Source: VAZQ01 sp036555745 (GTDB lineage: Bacteria > Pseudomonadota > Alphaproteobacteria > Rhizobiales > Xanthobacteraceae). Taken from it: a stretch of 15,229 nucleotides of DNA. Shown here one piece after another: positions 1-7,076 of this stretch. The stretch is from the NCBI GenBank assembly GCA_036555745.1, contig DATBKV010000098.1, forward strand, positions 1 through 15,229, given 5' to 3'. A program made the position numbers and the translations under genes. Each line of letters opens with the position of its first letter. Position 1 is the stretch's first letter. The notes below the pieces were generated by a model. The model was not told the DNA's origin and did no database searches. It was given only the letters and a program-made list of their open reading frames with translations.

Positions 1-600
1 CACCGGAATGTGACCGCCCAACAAATCGTTGAGCGCGGGGCCGGCGCCCTTGTACGGGACGTGTTCGAGCTTCATGCCGGTGCGATAGGCGAGCAGCTCG
101 ACGGTGAGGTGGTTGAGCGTGCCGGTGCCGGGCGACCCGTAGGGGATGGGAGTAGCGGCCCCCTTGCCGATCTTGATCAGCTCGGCGAGCGAATGTGCGG
201 GAAAGCTCGGATGCACCACGATCAGGTTGGGCGTGGCCGCGATCAGGCCGATGGGCGCGAAGTCCTTGCGCGGATCGTAGCCGAGATTCTCGAACAGGCT
301 CGGGGAGGTGCCGACGGTGGCGCTCGTGGTCACCAGGATCGTATAGCCGTCGGGCGCGCTCTTCGCGACTGCGCGCGTGGCGATGGTGCCGCCGGCGCCG
401 CCGCGATTGTCGATGACGATCTGCTGCCCGAGCTTCTCGCTCATCTCGTCGGCGACGCTGCGCGCCGCGATGCTGGCGCTGCCGCCGGGCGCGAACGGAA
501 CGACCAGCGTGATCGGGTGCGCGGGGTAGTCCTGCGCAAGCGCACTCTCCGCAGCCGCCAGCATGGCGATCGCCGCGAGCAGAATGGAAGTCCCGCGCAT
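1..600 (-). CDS. Bug-family (TctC-like) tripartite tricarboxylate transporter substrate-binding protein, 3' end outside window
   Basis: A frame open from an ATG at 600 to the left edge encodes the first 200 residues of what is normally a protein of about 320. Residues 1-22 are a signal peptide (hydrophobic core, then ALA before QDYP), so it acts in the periplasm. After it come family signatures: the first strand ending VVPFAPGG (33-40), the VIDNRGGAGG loop (62-71), PDGYT (83-87), the GSPGTGT-N-HL stretch and HVPYKGAGPA near the edge. Proteins of this family capture carboxylates or other small organic anions for TctA/TctB permeases or for sensing. A strong Shine-Dalgarno (GGAGGA, 7 bases before the ATG) fixes the start. 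The family pattern GGxxDxxAR reads GGSASIAAR here, so the usual Asp is Ser43. The ligand cannot be read from sequence. The gene is divergent from the phosphoesterase at 751. Confidence 0.93.
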   Translation of the reverse strand, partial: MRGTSILLAAIAMLAAAESALAQDYPAHPITLVVPFAPGGSASIAARSVADEMSEKLGQQIVIDNRGGAGGTIATRAVAKSAPDGYTILVTTSATVGTSPSLFENLGYDPRKDFAPIGLIAATPNLIVVHPSFPAHSLAELIKIGKGAATPIPYGSPGTGTLNHLTVELLAYRTGMKLEHVPYKGAGPALNDLLGGHIPV

Positions 601-750
601 GGTAAAGTCCTCCGGCGCGCCCCGCGCATCCTCGCACTCTGCGGCATCTTTGCAACCGGGGCGCAGATGGGCTAGGGGTCGAAGCGACGGCGTGACGCTT
701 GACCGCAGCGGCTAGATGAGTGCTCGTGTGCTGGTCCGTGGAGGAGCAGC
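601..750. promoter_or_regulatory. Divergent intergenic region between Bug gene and phosphoesterase, with imperfect dyad
   Basis: This 150-bp gap separates two divergently read genes and must hold both promoters. An imperfect inverted repeat lies at 677-704: GGTC-g-AAGCG on the left and CGCTTGACC on the right, one unpaired base, nine-base spacer. It could be an operator. No convincing -35/-10 pair stands out in this GC-rich stretch. The phosphoesterase has a GGAGGA Shine-Dalgarno just before its GTG. Confidence 0.35.
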
Positions 751-2499
751 GTGACCCCGGCCATCGATCCCCGCCGCGGCGACATCGAGGATGACGCCTC
801 GAGCTCCAGGCGGCGCTCGCTGCTCTCGCTCGCCGGTAGCCTGCTGGCGGAGATCAGCCTGCCGAAGCTGGCGACCGCCTTTGTCCTGACGATCGTGCTG
901 CCGGCGCTGGCGCTCGGCGTCGCGCCGGTCCTCGTCGCGGTCTGGCTCGGCAAGCTGTCGAGCAAGTTCTCGACCGCGCTCGCAGGGTTCTGGCCGGCGG
1001 TGCTGTTGGTGATGGTGCTCGTGGTCGGCTGGTTCGGCGGCCGGCCGCTGTTCCGGCTGGCCGAGAGCAGCTTCTGGGCGCTCAACTCGCTCGCCGTTCA
1101 GCCCGGCTACACCATGTGCCGCGAAGCGTTGCGCCATATCGCCGAGCGCTTCCTGTCCGCGCAGGCATCCAAGGCCCGCCGCGCGCAGCTGCGCGCGATC
1201 GCGGCCGTGGTGTCGGGCGCCGTGATCTGCGCGCTCTCGCTGTGGGCGCTCGCCGCGGCCTGGCCGAGGTCGGACCTGCTCTACGGTTTGGCGGGCGTGG
1301 GGTCGCTCGAAAGCTTCGTGGGCGTGGCGCTGGCGAACAGCGTCGTGCTTGTCGCCGGCTATCTCGCGATCGCCGCGCTTGCTTGGGGCATCGCCGACGC
1401 CGCCATGCCGCAGCCGCGCGATCTCGATGCGTTCGACGCACAGCCCGACGCCGGCCGCAGCTGGCGCGTCGCGCACCTTTCCGACGTGCACGTCGTGGGC
1501 GAGCGTTACGGCTTCCGGTTGGAATGCGGCCGGTCGGGCCCGCGCGGCAACGCGCGCCTGCGGCGGCTGCTCGCGCAGCTCGATCGGCTTGACGCGGACG
1601 CGCCGCTCGACGCGATCCTGGTCACCGGCGACATGACGGATGCCGGCCGCTCAAGCGAGTGGGCCGAGTTTCTCGACGCGGTAGCGGCGCATCCGCGCCT
1701 CGCCGCGCGCATGCTGATGATTCCCGGCAACCACGACCTCAACATCGTCGACCGCTCCAATCCGGCGCGGCTCGACCTGCCGCTCAGCCCGTACAAGCGC
1801 CTGCGCAAGCTGCGGGCGTTGTCCGCGATGGATGCGTTGCAGGGCGAGCGCGTCTTCGTCATCGATCACGCCCGCCGGCGGCTCGGCACCACGCTCGCCG
1901 CCACCATCGCCCCGCATCGCGATGCCATCGCCCGCTTCGCCGACCTCGGGCGGCCGCGTATCTCGCCGGAGCTCGCGCGGCTGTGGACCGCGGTTTTTCC
2001 CATGGTGCTGCCGCCCGATTCCGAGGACGGGCTCGGTATCATCCTCCTCGATTCCAACGCCGAGACGCATTTCTCCTTCACCAACGCGCTCGGCATGATC
2101 TCGGCCGACCAGGCGCGCGGATTGGAGATCGCCCGCGCGCTCTATCCGCGCGCGGCCTGGATCATCGCCCTCCACCATCACGTCGCGGAGTATCCCGGCC
2201 CGGCCAAGAAGCTGTCCGTGCGGATCGGGACCGCGCTGATCAACGGCAACTGGTTCGTGCGCCGCCTCAAGCCGCTCGCGGGGCGCGCGGTGCTGATGCA
2301 CGGTCATCGCCACATCGACTGGATCGGGGAATGCGGCAGCCTTCCCATCATCTCCGCGCCATCGCCGGTGATGGAAGCGACCGACGAGGCGGCTACCTGC
2401 TTCTACATTCACACCTTGGCGAGGGGCGCCGACGGGCGGCTGCGATTGCTGCGTCCGCAGCGGATCACCGTGGCGGGAGAGCCCGGCTCACATGATTAG
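751..2499 (+). CDS. Membrane-anchored calcineurin-like metallophosphoesterase
   Basis: This is a 582-residue protein with a membrane part of about 220 residues followed by a phosphoesterase domain. Hydrophobic segments lie near 40-66, 82-97, 149-171 and 195-215. All blocks of the calcineurin-like metallophosphoesterase fold are present in order: D-x-H in LSDVHV (D245, H247), GD in VTGDMTD (G293, D294), GNHD (326-329), the metal-ligand His in LHHHVAEYP (475-477) and GHRH (518-521). It should therefore bind two metal ions and hydrolyse a phosphoester; whether the substrate is a nucleotide, lipid or protein cannot be read. The start is GTG with GGAGGA a few bases upstream. Having several N-terminal membrane helices is less common than the soluble form and recalls lipid- or envelope-acting members, which is inference. 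The gene is monocistronic, divergent from a Bug gene and convergent with the cluster ending at 2553. Confidence 0.93.
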   Translation: MTPAIDPRRGDIEDDASSSRRRSLLSLAGSLLAEISLPKLATAFVLTIVLPALALGVAPVLVAVWLGKLSSKFSTALAGFWPAVLLVMVLVVGWFGGRPLFRLAESSFWALNSLAVQPGYTMCREALRHIAERFLSAQASKARRAQLRAIAAVVSGAVICALSLWALAAAWPRSDLLYGLAGVGSLESFVGVALANSVVLVAGYLAIAALAWGIADAAMPQPRDLDAFDAQPDAGRSWRVAHLSDVHVVGERYGFRLECGRSGPRGNARLRRLLAQLDRLDADAPLDAILVTGDMTDAGRSSEWAEFLDAVAAHPRLAARMLMIPGNHDLNIVDRSNPARLDLPLSPYKRLRKLRALSAMDALQGERVFVIDHARRRLGTTLAATIAPHRDAIARFADLGRPRISPELARLWTAVFPMVLPPDSEDGLGIILLDSNAETHFSFTNALGMISADQARGLEIARALYPRAAWIIALHHHVAEYPGPAKKLSVRIGTALINGNWFVRRLKPLAGRAVLMHGHRHIDWIGECGSLPIISAPSPVMEATDEAATCFYIHTLARGADGRLRLLRPQRITVAGEPGSHD

Positions 2500-2552
2500 A
2501 TGTAGGCCCGATCGCGTGCGCGCGAATCGCGACCTGTGAGCGAGGCATGGGA

Positions 2553-3281
2553 TCATGCGGCGAGATGGTCGCGCAGCAAGGTCCCGCAGCCGGAAATGCT
2601 GCCACCGGTCTTGAGCAAGCGCAGGCCCGCCCACAGGCTCACCGCGTTGTTCGCCAGCACGGGCTTACCGAGCTCGCGCTCGAGCCTTTCGACTGCGCTC
2701 ATCGCCGGCCAGTTGCCGCCCGGCATGATGAGCGCATCCGCGTCCGGCCGATCGGCCCGGCGGCCGAGCTCGTAGGCCGCCTCCGGTCCGGTGCGGCCGA
2801 GCTCGATCCCCGCCACGTATCCGGCGACCTCGCTGTTGACCACGTCGAAGCCGCTCGCCTGCATGAAGCGCACCATCGGCGTGTCCATGGTCTTGCTCCA
2901 GGGCGCGCCGATCGCGATGCGCTCGATCCCGAGCAGCGTGAGCGCGTCGACGAAGGCGGTCGCAGCGGTAGTGGCCGGCCTCCCACAGGCATCCTCCATG
3001 CGCTTGATCAGCTCGCGGTCGTAGCCCTTGCCCTTGGCGAGCGTGGGCGCGGTCGCCGCGAACACGATGACATCGACCTCGGCGTCGGCGAGCTTGCGGC
3101 TCTCGTTCTCGAGCTCGCGCACGCAGCGCATCTGCTCTTGCGGCGTGATGTCGCGGTAGGCCACGCGTCCCGTGTGCAGCGAGACGGTTGGCGGCAGCGC
3201 GGCGGAAAATTCCGGTTCCTGCACCGTATTGGAGGAGGGCGTCAGCAGGCCGAAGCGATGCGTTTTCCTGACGTAGGTCAT
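2553..3281 (-). CDS. Asp/Glu racemase / maleate isomerase / arylmalonate decarboxylase superfamily protein lacking the usual catalytic cysteines
   Basis: The 242-residue length fits the maleate cis-trans isomerase/arylmalonate decarboxylase branch. Family features are the N-terminal GLLTPSSNTVQEPEF (11-25), the strand VDVIVFAATAPT (69-80), TTAATAFVDAL..LGIERIAI (104-124) and LIMPGGNWPAM..VE.LE..LGKPVL (184-209). Members isomerise, racemise or decarboxylate dicarboxylic acids with one or two cysteines. Here the first cysteine position falls in AATAP (A75-P79) and the second, normally before the GG or TN of the second lobe, is P187. The only cysteines (C53, C99, C232) lie elsewhere. The activity is therefore uncertain and may be non-canonical. 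Five bases separate its ATG from the TAG of the Bug gene, and a GAGAGG abuts the ATG, so translation is probably coupled. Context suggests a step in breakdown of an organic acid. Confidence 0.85.
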   Translation of the reverse strand: MTYVRKTHRFGLLTPSSNTVQEPEFSAALPPTVSLHTGRVAYRDITPQEQMRCVRELENESRKLADAEVDVIVFAATAPTLAKGKGYDRELIKRMEDACGRPATTAATAFVDALTLLGIERIAIGAPWSKTMDTPMVRFMQASGFDVVNSEVAGYVAGIELGRTGPEAAYELGRRADRPDADALIMPGGNWPAMSAVERLERELGKPVLANNAVSLWAGLRLLKTGGSISGCGTLLRDHLAA

Positions 3282-3286
3282 CCTCT

Positions 3287-4276
3287 CTACTGCGAGCCTT
3301 CGAGGCCTGCGGCCTGGATGACCGGGTGAAACTTCTCCGCTTCCGACTTGATGTAGCGCGCGAACGCTTGCGGGCTCTCGCTGCTCACCGCCTTCGAGCC
3401 TTGGCGCAGGATCGCGTCCTTGACGTCCGGCATCGCCAGCGCCTTCGCCATCCCGCTGTAGAGCCGCTCGACGATCTGCGGCGGGACGCCGGCGGGCGCC
3501 AGCAGCCCGCTCCAGCCCACCACCACCACCTTCGGATAGCCGGATTCGACCACGGTCGGCGCGTTGGGAAACTGCTCGTCGCGCTGCTCGCCGAAAGTTG
3601 CGAGCAAATTGAGCTTGCCCGTTTCCACCAGATCGGTCACCCCGGCGGTGGTGGTGAACGCGATCGGAATCTGCCCGGCCACCACGTCGGTGATCGCCGG
3701 GGTCTGTCCGCGGTAGGGCACGTGCGTCATCTTGATATCGGCGTTGATCGACAGCAGCACGCCCATCAGGTGGGTCATGTTGCCGATGCCGAACGAGCCG
3801 TAGTTGATCCCCCCGGGATGCGCCTTGGCGCGCGCGACCAGATCCTTGATCGACGTGATCCCAGACGCCGGGTTGACCACGGCGCCGAGCGGGTTGGCGG
3901 TGGTCTGCGTGATCGGAACGAAGTCGCGAAACGTGTCGTAGGGCAGCTTCTTGTAGATGAAGGCGTTGGTGGTCACCGCGCTGATCGGCGCGTAGACCAG
4001 CGTGTAGCCGTCGGGCTTCGCCTGGGCGGCGGCTTCCATGCCGATGATGGCGTTGGCACCCGGACGATTGTCGACCACGCCCTGCTGGCCCCAGAGCTCG
4101 CCCATCTTCTGCGCCAGCACCCGCGCCTGCAGGTCGACCCCGGAGCCGGCCGCCTGCGGCACGATGATGCGGATCGGGCGGTTGGGAAAATCGCCGGCGG
4201 TCTGCGCCTCAGCGCCGGCGGCCACCAACAGCGCGGCCAGGCCCGCGACCGCGGCCAGCAGCATGCGTCTAATCAT
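3287..4276 (-). CDS. Bug-family (TctC-like) tripartite tricarboxylate transporter substrate-binding protein
   Basis: A complete 329-residue periplasmic binding protein. The ATG at 4276 is chosen over upstream in-frame starts because GGGGAGGA lies just ahead of it and because it opens directly onto a signal peptide (MIRRML, hydrophobic core, cleavage after AGAEA at residue 24). Family signatures are RIIVPQAAGSGVDLQAR (36-52, with the usual Asp as D48), VVDNRPGANAIIGMEA (67-82), PDGYTLVY (88-95), the NYGSFGIGNMTHL turn (158-170) and HVPYRGQTPAITDVVAGQIP (185-204). It should bind a carboxylic acid in the periplasm. It sits 149 bp after the MmgE/PrpD gene and 5 bp before the isomerase-like gene, all on one strand, so the ligand is probably a substrate of those enzymes. 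No TctA or TctB partner is in the window. It differs clearly from the Bug protein at 1-600. Confidence 0.95.
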   Translation of the reverse strand: MIRRMLLAAVAGLAALLVAAGAEAQTAGDFPNRPIRIIVPQAAGSGVDLQARVLAQKMGELWGQQGVVDNRPGANAIIGMEAAAQAKPDGYTLVYAPISAVTTNAFIYKKLPYDTFRDFVPITQTTANPLGAVVNPASGITSIKDLVARAKAHPGGINYGSFGIGNMTHLMGVLLSINADIKMTHVPYRGQTPAITDVVAGQIPIAFTTTAGVTDLVETGKLNLLATFGEQRDEQFPNAPTVVESGYPKVVVVGWSGLLAPAGVPPQIVERLYSGMAKALAMPDVKDAILRQGSKAVSSESPQAFARYIKSEAEKFHPVIQAAGLEGSQ

Positions 4277-4425
4277 GCGCGCGTCCTCCCCGGTGTTTTT
4301 CTTGCCCCTGCGGTCGTACGCCGCGACGGGGTGCGCCAACGTATCAGCGCGGTTGGCGGCAGCCTAGTCTAGAGCGGCGTCCTGCAGGATTGCTGCACGA
4401 TGGACGCGTATGTGGCAGGAGCGCC

Positions 4426-5808
4426 TCACCCGCGGGCCGCCGCCAAGGTCGCGCGCCGCGGCGCCGCCCGCAGCAGGTCCATGAGCTTGCGCACCGAGGT
4501 GAGATTCTCGAGGTCGCCGACGGCCTCGATCGTTGCCGCGATGGCGGCGGGCGTGAGCACGCCCTCCGCATAGGTTCGGAACTTGCTCTCGATCTGCGCG
4601 CGCGACAGCGGGTTCTCGGCCGAGCCGCGCGGATGCTCGCAGCGCGCCGTGAGCGTGCCGCCGTCGGTCTCGATCTCGACCACCGCCTGCACGCCCGAGA
4701 GCGCTGCATCCGGGCGGATCTCGATCTGCTCGGCCGCGGCGCGCCGCATGTTCGGATCGTCGTAGCGCGCCGGCTCGAACTGGGCCAGCGTCAGTTCCTG
4801 GTCATGCAGAATCGCCGCCGCGGTGTAGTGGCCGGAGATCAGCGCATCGAACTTGCCCTTGTAGCGCGGAAGCTTGCCGTGCAGATCGAAAGCCGGCTGG
4901 CTCAAGGCCACGCGCACTTGTCTCACTCGGCTTGGGTCGATCTTGTGCTGCTCGATGAGATCGAACAGCGCAGTATTCATGCCCTGGATCGAGGAGGCGG
5001 ACGGCCACAGGCGCAACGCGATCTGCTCGAGCTCCCAGCGCTCTCCGAGCCCGGCGGTGACCGCCTCCGGACGGCCGCCGTTGGCATAGCTGTTGTAGAG
5101 GCCGCCGTCCTTGGCGGTGAGGAATTCGCGCGTCGCCAGGAACTTCTGCTCGGCCAGCAGCGCGGCCAACAGTCCCGAGAGCGCGCCGCGGCACTGGTGG
5201 AACTTCACCGTCGGCGTTCCCCACGCAGCGAAGGTGCCCGCCGCCTGGCTGCCGGCGAGTCCGAATGCCTTGGCCATGGTCTCGGCATCGAACCGGCGCA
5301 GCCGGCCGACCGCCGCCGCCGCGCCGAACGGACCGAGCACGCCCGGGCCGTGCCAGCCCTTGGCGCGGAACGCGGGATAGTCGAGGCCGATGCCGATCCG
5401 CGTCGTCGCTTCGCAGCCGGCGGCGATGGCGGCCAGAAGCTCGCGCCCTGTGGCGCCGTCGCGCTCGGCGATCGCCAAGGCGGGCGGGATCACCTCCGGC
5501 GTGACATGGGTCAAGGTCGGCCGGTGCACGTCGCACATGGTGACCGCGGTGACGAGATAGCCGTTGAGGATGGTCGCGCCGGCGAGCGACAGCCGCTCGC
5601 CGCCGATCACGCTGCTCTCACTGGATTGCGCCAGTCCCGCCGCCAGCGCGGCGACCTGCTGCGTCTCCTCGCCCCGGTGCCCGGCCACCGCGCAGGCCAG
5701 CGTGTCCAGGAGCACGTTCTTGCAGTGATCGCGGACCCGTGCGGGCAGCTGATCGTATTGCAGCGACGCCGCAAAGCCGGCCAGCACCTCGGTGACGTTT
5801 TCCGACAT
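4426..5808 (-). CDS. MmgE/PrpD family protein (2-methylcitrate dehydratase-like)
   Basis: This protein is 460 residues from the ATG at 5808, normal for the family. That start is preferred over a more upstream ATG (5913) because GGGAG lies 7-8 bases before it and the family N-terminus (VTEVLAGFAASLQYDQLP) follows at once. Family blocks include LLDTLACAVAG (33-43), NGYLVTAVTMCD (82-93, the region of active-site residues), ATTRIGIGLDYPAFRAKGWHGPGVLGPFGAAAAVGRL (134-170), KFHQCRGALSGLLAALLA (202-219) and the C-terminal lid region from about 270. Members dehydrate or isomerise hydroxy-dicarboxylic or tricarboxylic acids such as 2-methylcitrate or aconitate. PrpB and PrpC are absent, so a methylcitrate cycle is not indicated; the neighbouring Bug protein and Asp/Glu-racemase homologue point instead to degradation of an imported organic acid. 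It is the first gene of that cluster. Confidence 0.93.
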   Translation of the reverse strand: MSENVTEVLAGFAASLQYDQLPARVRDHCKNVLLDTLACAVAGHRGEETQQVAALAAGLAQSSESSVIGGERLSLAGATILNGYLVTAVTMCDVHRPTLTHVTPEVIPPALAIAERDGATGRELLAAIAAGCEATTRIGIGLDYPAFRAKGWHGPGVLGPFGAAAAVGRLRRFDAETMAKAFGLAGSQAAGTFAAWGTPTVKFHQCRGALSGLLAALLAEQKFLATREFLTAKDGGLYNSYANGGRPEAVTAGLGERWELEQIALRLWPSASSIQGMNTALFDLIEQHKIDPSRVRQVRVALSQPAFDLHGKLPRYKGKFDALISGHYTAAAILHDQELTLAQFEPARYDDPNMRRAAAEQIEIRPDAALSGVQAVVEIETDGGTLTARCEHPRGSAENPLSRAQIESKFRTYAEGVLTPAAIAATIEAVGDLENLTSVRKLMDLLRAAPRRATLAAARG

Positions 5809-5956
5809 CCGATTTCTCCCTTGCCCGTCCGTCGTCATGGGATTCCGCAACGGTCGTTCCACGGCATCGTAATTGGAATTGGAAGCCGCGGGCAACCTCC
5901 GCATCACGCGCAAGCGCGAAACCTGACCACGGCGAGACGTACCCTCGCCAGCGGCG
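5809..5956 (-). promoter_or_regulatory. Upstream region of the MmgE/PrpD cluster with tandem AATTGG repeat
   Basis: This 148-bp gap lies between the stop of the AI-2E-family gene and the start of the MmgE/PrpD gene, both on the minus strand, and should contain the promoter of the catabolic cluster. An AT-rich tandem repeat AATTGG-AATTGG at 5871-5882 stands out, 63-74 bases upstream of the ATG, where a regulator or polymerase could bind. No matching consensus is claimed. Confidence 0.25.
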
Positions 5957-6976
5957 TCAGCCCCGCTCGCGCCCCGAAAGGAGCGTCGCGATCCAGCGCG
6001 TGGATTGCCGCTGCTCGCACAGCGTGAGGGCTGCGATCACGATCGGCACGCCGATGAAGGCGCCGGGAATGCCCCACAGGAAGGCCCAGAAGAACACCGC
6101 AAACAGCACGAGGAATGGCGAGACCGAGAGCGCGGCGCCGGCGATGCGCGGCTCGAGATAGCTCCCGATCAGGAACTGGATCAGGTTGAGCACCACGAAC
6201 ACGACGATCGCCAATTGCCAGGACCCCTGCGCCAGCGCGAACAAGCTCGGAAACACCGTCGCGACCAGCGGTCCGATGAACGGGATGTAGTTCAAGACGA
6301 ACGCGATCACGCCCCAGGCGGTCGCCAGCTCGAGGCCGGCGAGCAGCGCGAAGGCCCAGACCACCAAGCCGGTCAGCACGCTCATCTGGGTGCGAACCAG
6401 CATGTACTTCTGAAACTTGATCGCGATTTGCGTGCTCGCCTGCAGGATGATGCGGCCGGCCTCCTTGTTGTCGAGGCTTGAGATGTGCTTCGCGGCGATG
6501 TCGACCTCGAGCAGGCCGAGCGCGGTGAACACGAAAGCGATCACCACGAACGTCACCAAGCCGTGCAGTCTGAGGCCGATCTCCTGCACCGCGCGGATGA
6601 GCCAGCCGGCATTGAAGTTCTCTACCAGCAGGCTGGTGACCAGGATGCCGTGCTCCGCCAGCCAATCGTTCCACTGTACGTAGAGCGCCTGGAAGCGAGG
6701 CGCATTGTCGATCAGCCAGCGCCCGACGGTTCCAAATGCCCACACCACGAGGTAGCCCAGCACGGTCACCACCAGGAGTGTCACGAGAAGTGTCACCACC
6801 AGCGCGACGAGCCTCGGCATCCTGCGCTCGAGCGCGCGCTGCAACGGCCAGACGATGGCGATGACGAACAGCGAGAACGCGACCGGCGCCAGGATCGAGC
6901 GCGCGAAATAGAGCCCGGCAAACACCAGGACAGCGGTGCTGAGACCGAGCATGGTCGGGACCGCTCGGCTGCTCAT
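5957..6976 (-). CDS. AI-2E family (UPF0118, PerM/TqsA-like) membrane transporter
   Basis: A 339-residue polytopic membrane protein. It opens with two hydrophobic segments (about 10-25 and 29-45), then a third at 56-82, an amphipathic middle part (90-135), and further helices from about 138. The C-terminal half holds the family signatures LNYIPFIGPLVA (228-239), IGSYLEPRIAGAALSVSPF (270-288) and FFWAFLWGIPGAFIGVPI (295-312). Members export small molecules such as autoinducer-2 (E. coli TqsA) or act as cation/proton antiporters; the family name does not prove a quorum-sensing role. The start is ATG at 6976 with GAGG a few bases ahead. It is flanked by gaps of 148 and 100 bp and appears to be transcribed alone. 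Substrate unknown. Confidence 0.93.
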   Translation of the reverse strand: MSSRAVPTMLGLSTAVLVFAGLYFARSILAPVAFSLFVIAIVWPLQRALERRMPRLVALVVTLLVTLLVVTVLGYLVVWAFGTVGRWLIDNAPRFQALYVQWNDWLAEHGILVTSLLVENFNAGWLIRAVQEIGLRLHGLVTFVVIAFVFTALGLLEVDIAAKHISSLDNKEAGRIILQASTQIAIKFQKYMLVRTQMSVLTGLVVWAFALLAGLELATAWGVIAFVLNYIPFIGPLVATVFPSLFALAQGSWQLAIVVFVVLNLIQFLIGSYLEPRIAGAALSVSPFLVLFAVFFWAFLWGIPGAFIGVPIVIAALTLCEQRQSTRWIATLLSGRERG

Positions 6977-7076
6977 GCCGACCTCGTCGTGCCGTATTCG
7001 TTGCGTTGGCAGATCCGCATAGCCGAAGCCCTACCGCGGCGCCGGCCGCCGCTAGAATACTCCCTGTCTGCGCTCA

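Noticed and set aside
2500..2552. Possible terminator between convergent phosphoesterase and isomerase genes
   Set aside because: Only a 5-bp TCGCG/CGCGA stem with an 11-base loop and no T-run; expected by chance in this composition.
3326..4372. Long plus-strand open frame opposite the second Bug gene
   Set aside because: Same pattern: His/Arg/Asp-rich translation with no motif, fully antisense to a well-supported gene.
4426..5808. Naming the MmgE/PrpD gene prpD and inferring a methylcitrate cycle
   Set aside because: No prpB, prpC or acnD nearby; the Bug protein and isomerase-like neighbour point to another organic acid.
4390..6027. Long plus-strand open frame opposite the MmgE/PrpD gene
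   Set aside because: It is antisense to a clearly recognisable gene, its translation is Arg/Gly/Ala-rich with no family features, and it arises from high third-position GC.
5957..6976. Quorum-sensing (autoinducer-2) role for the AI-2E-family protein
   Set aside because: No luxS or AI-2 uptake gene in the window, and most family members have other or unknown substrates.
7036..7052. GCGGCG/CGCCGC hairpin after the VIT-like gene
   Set aside because: Six-bp GC stem with no T-tract and 24 bases past the stop; not enough to call a terminator.
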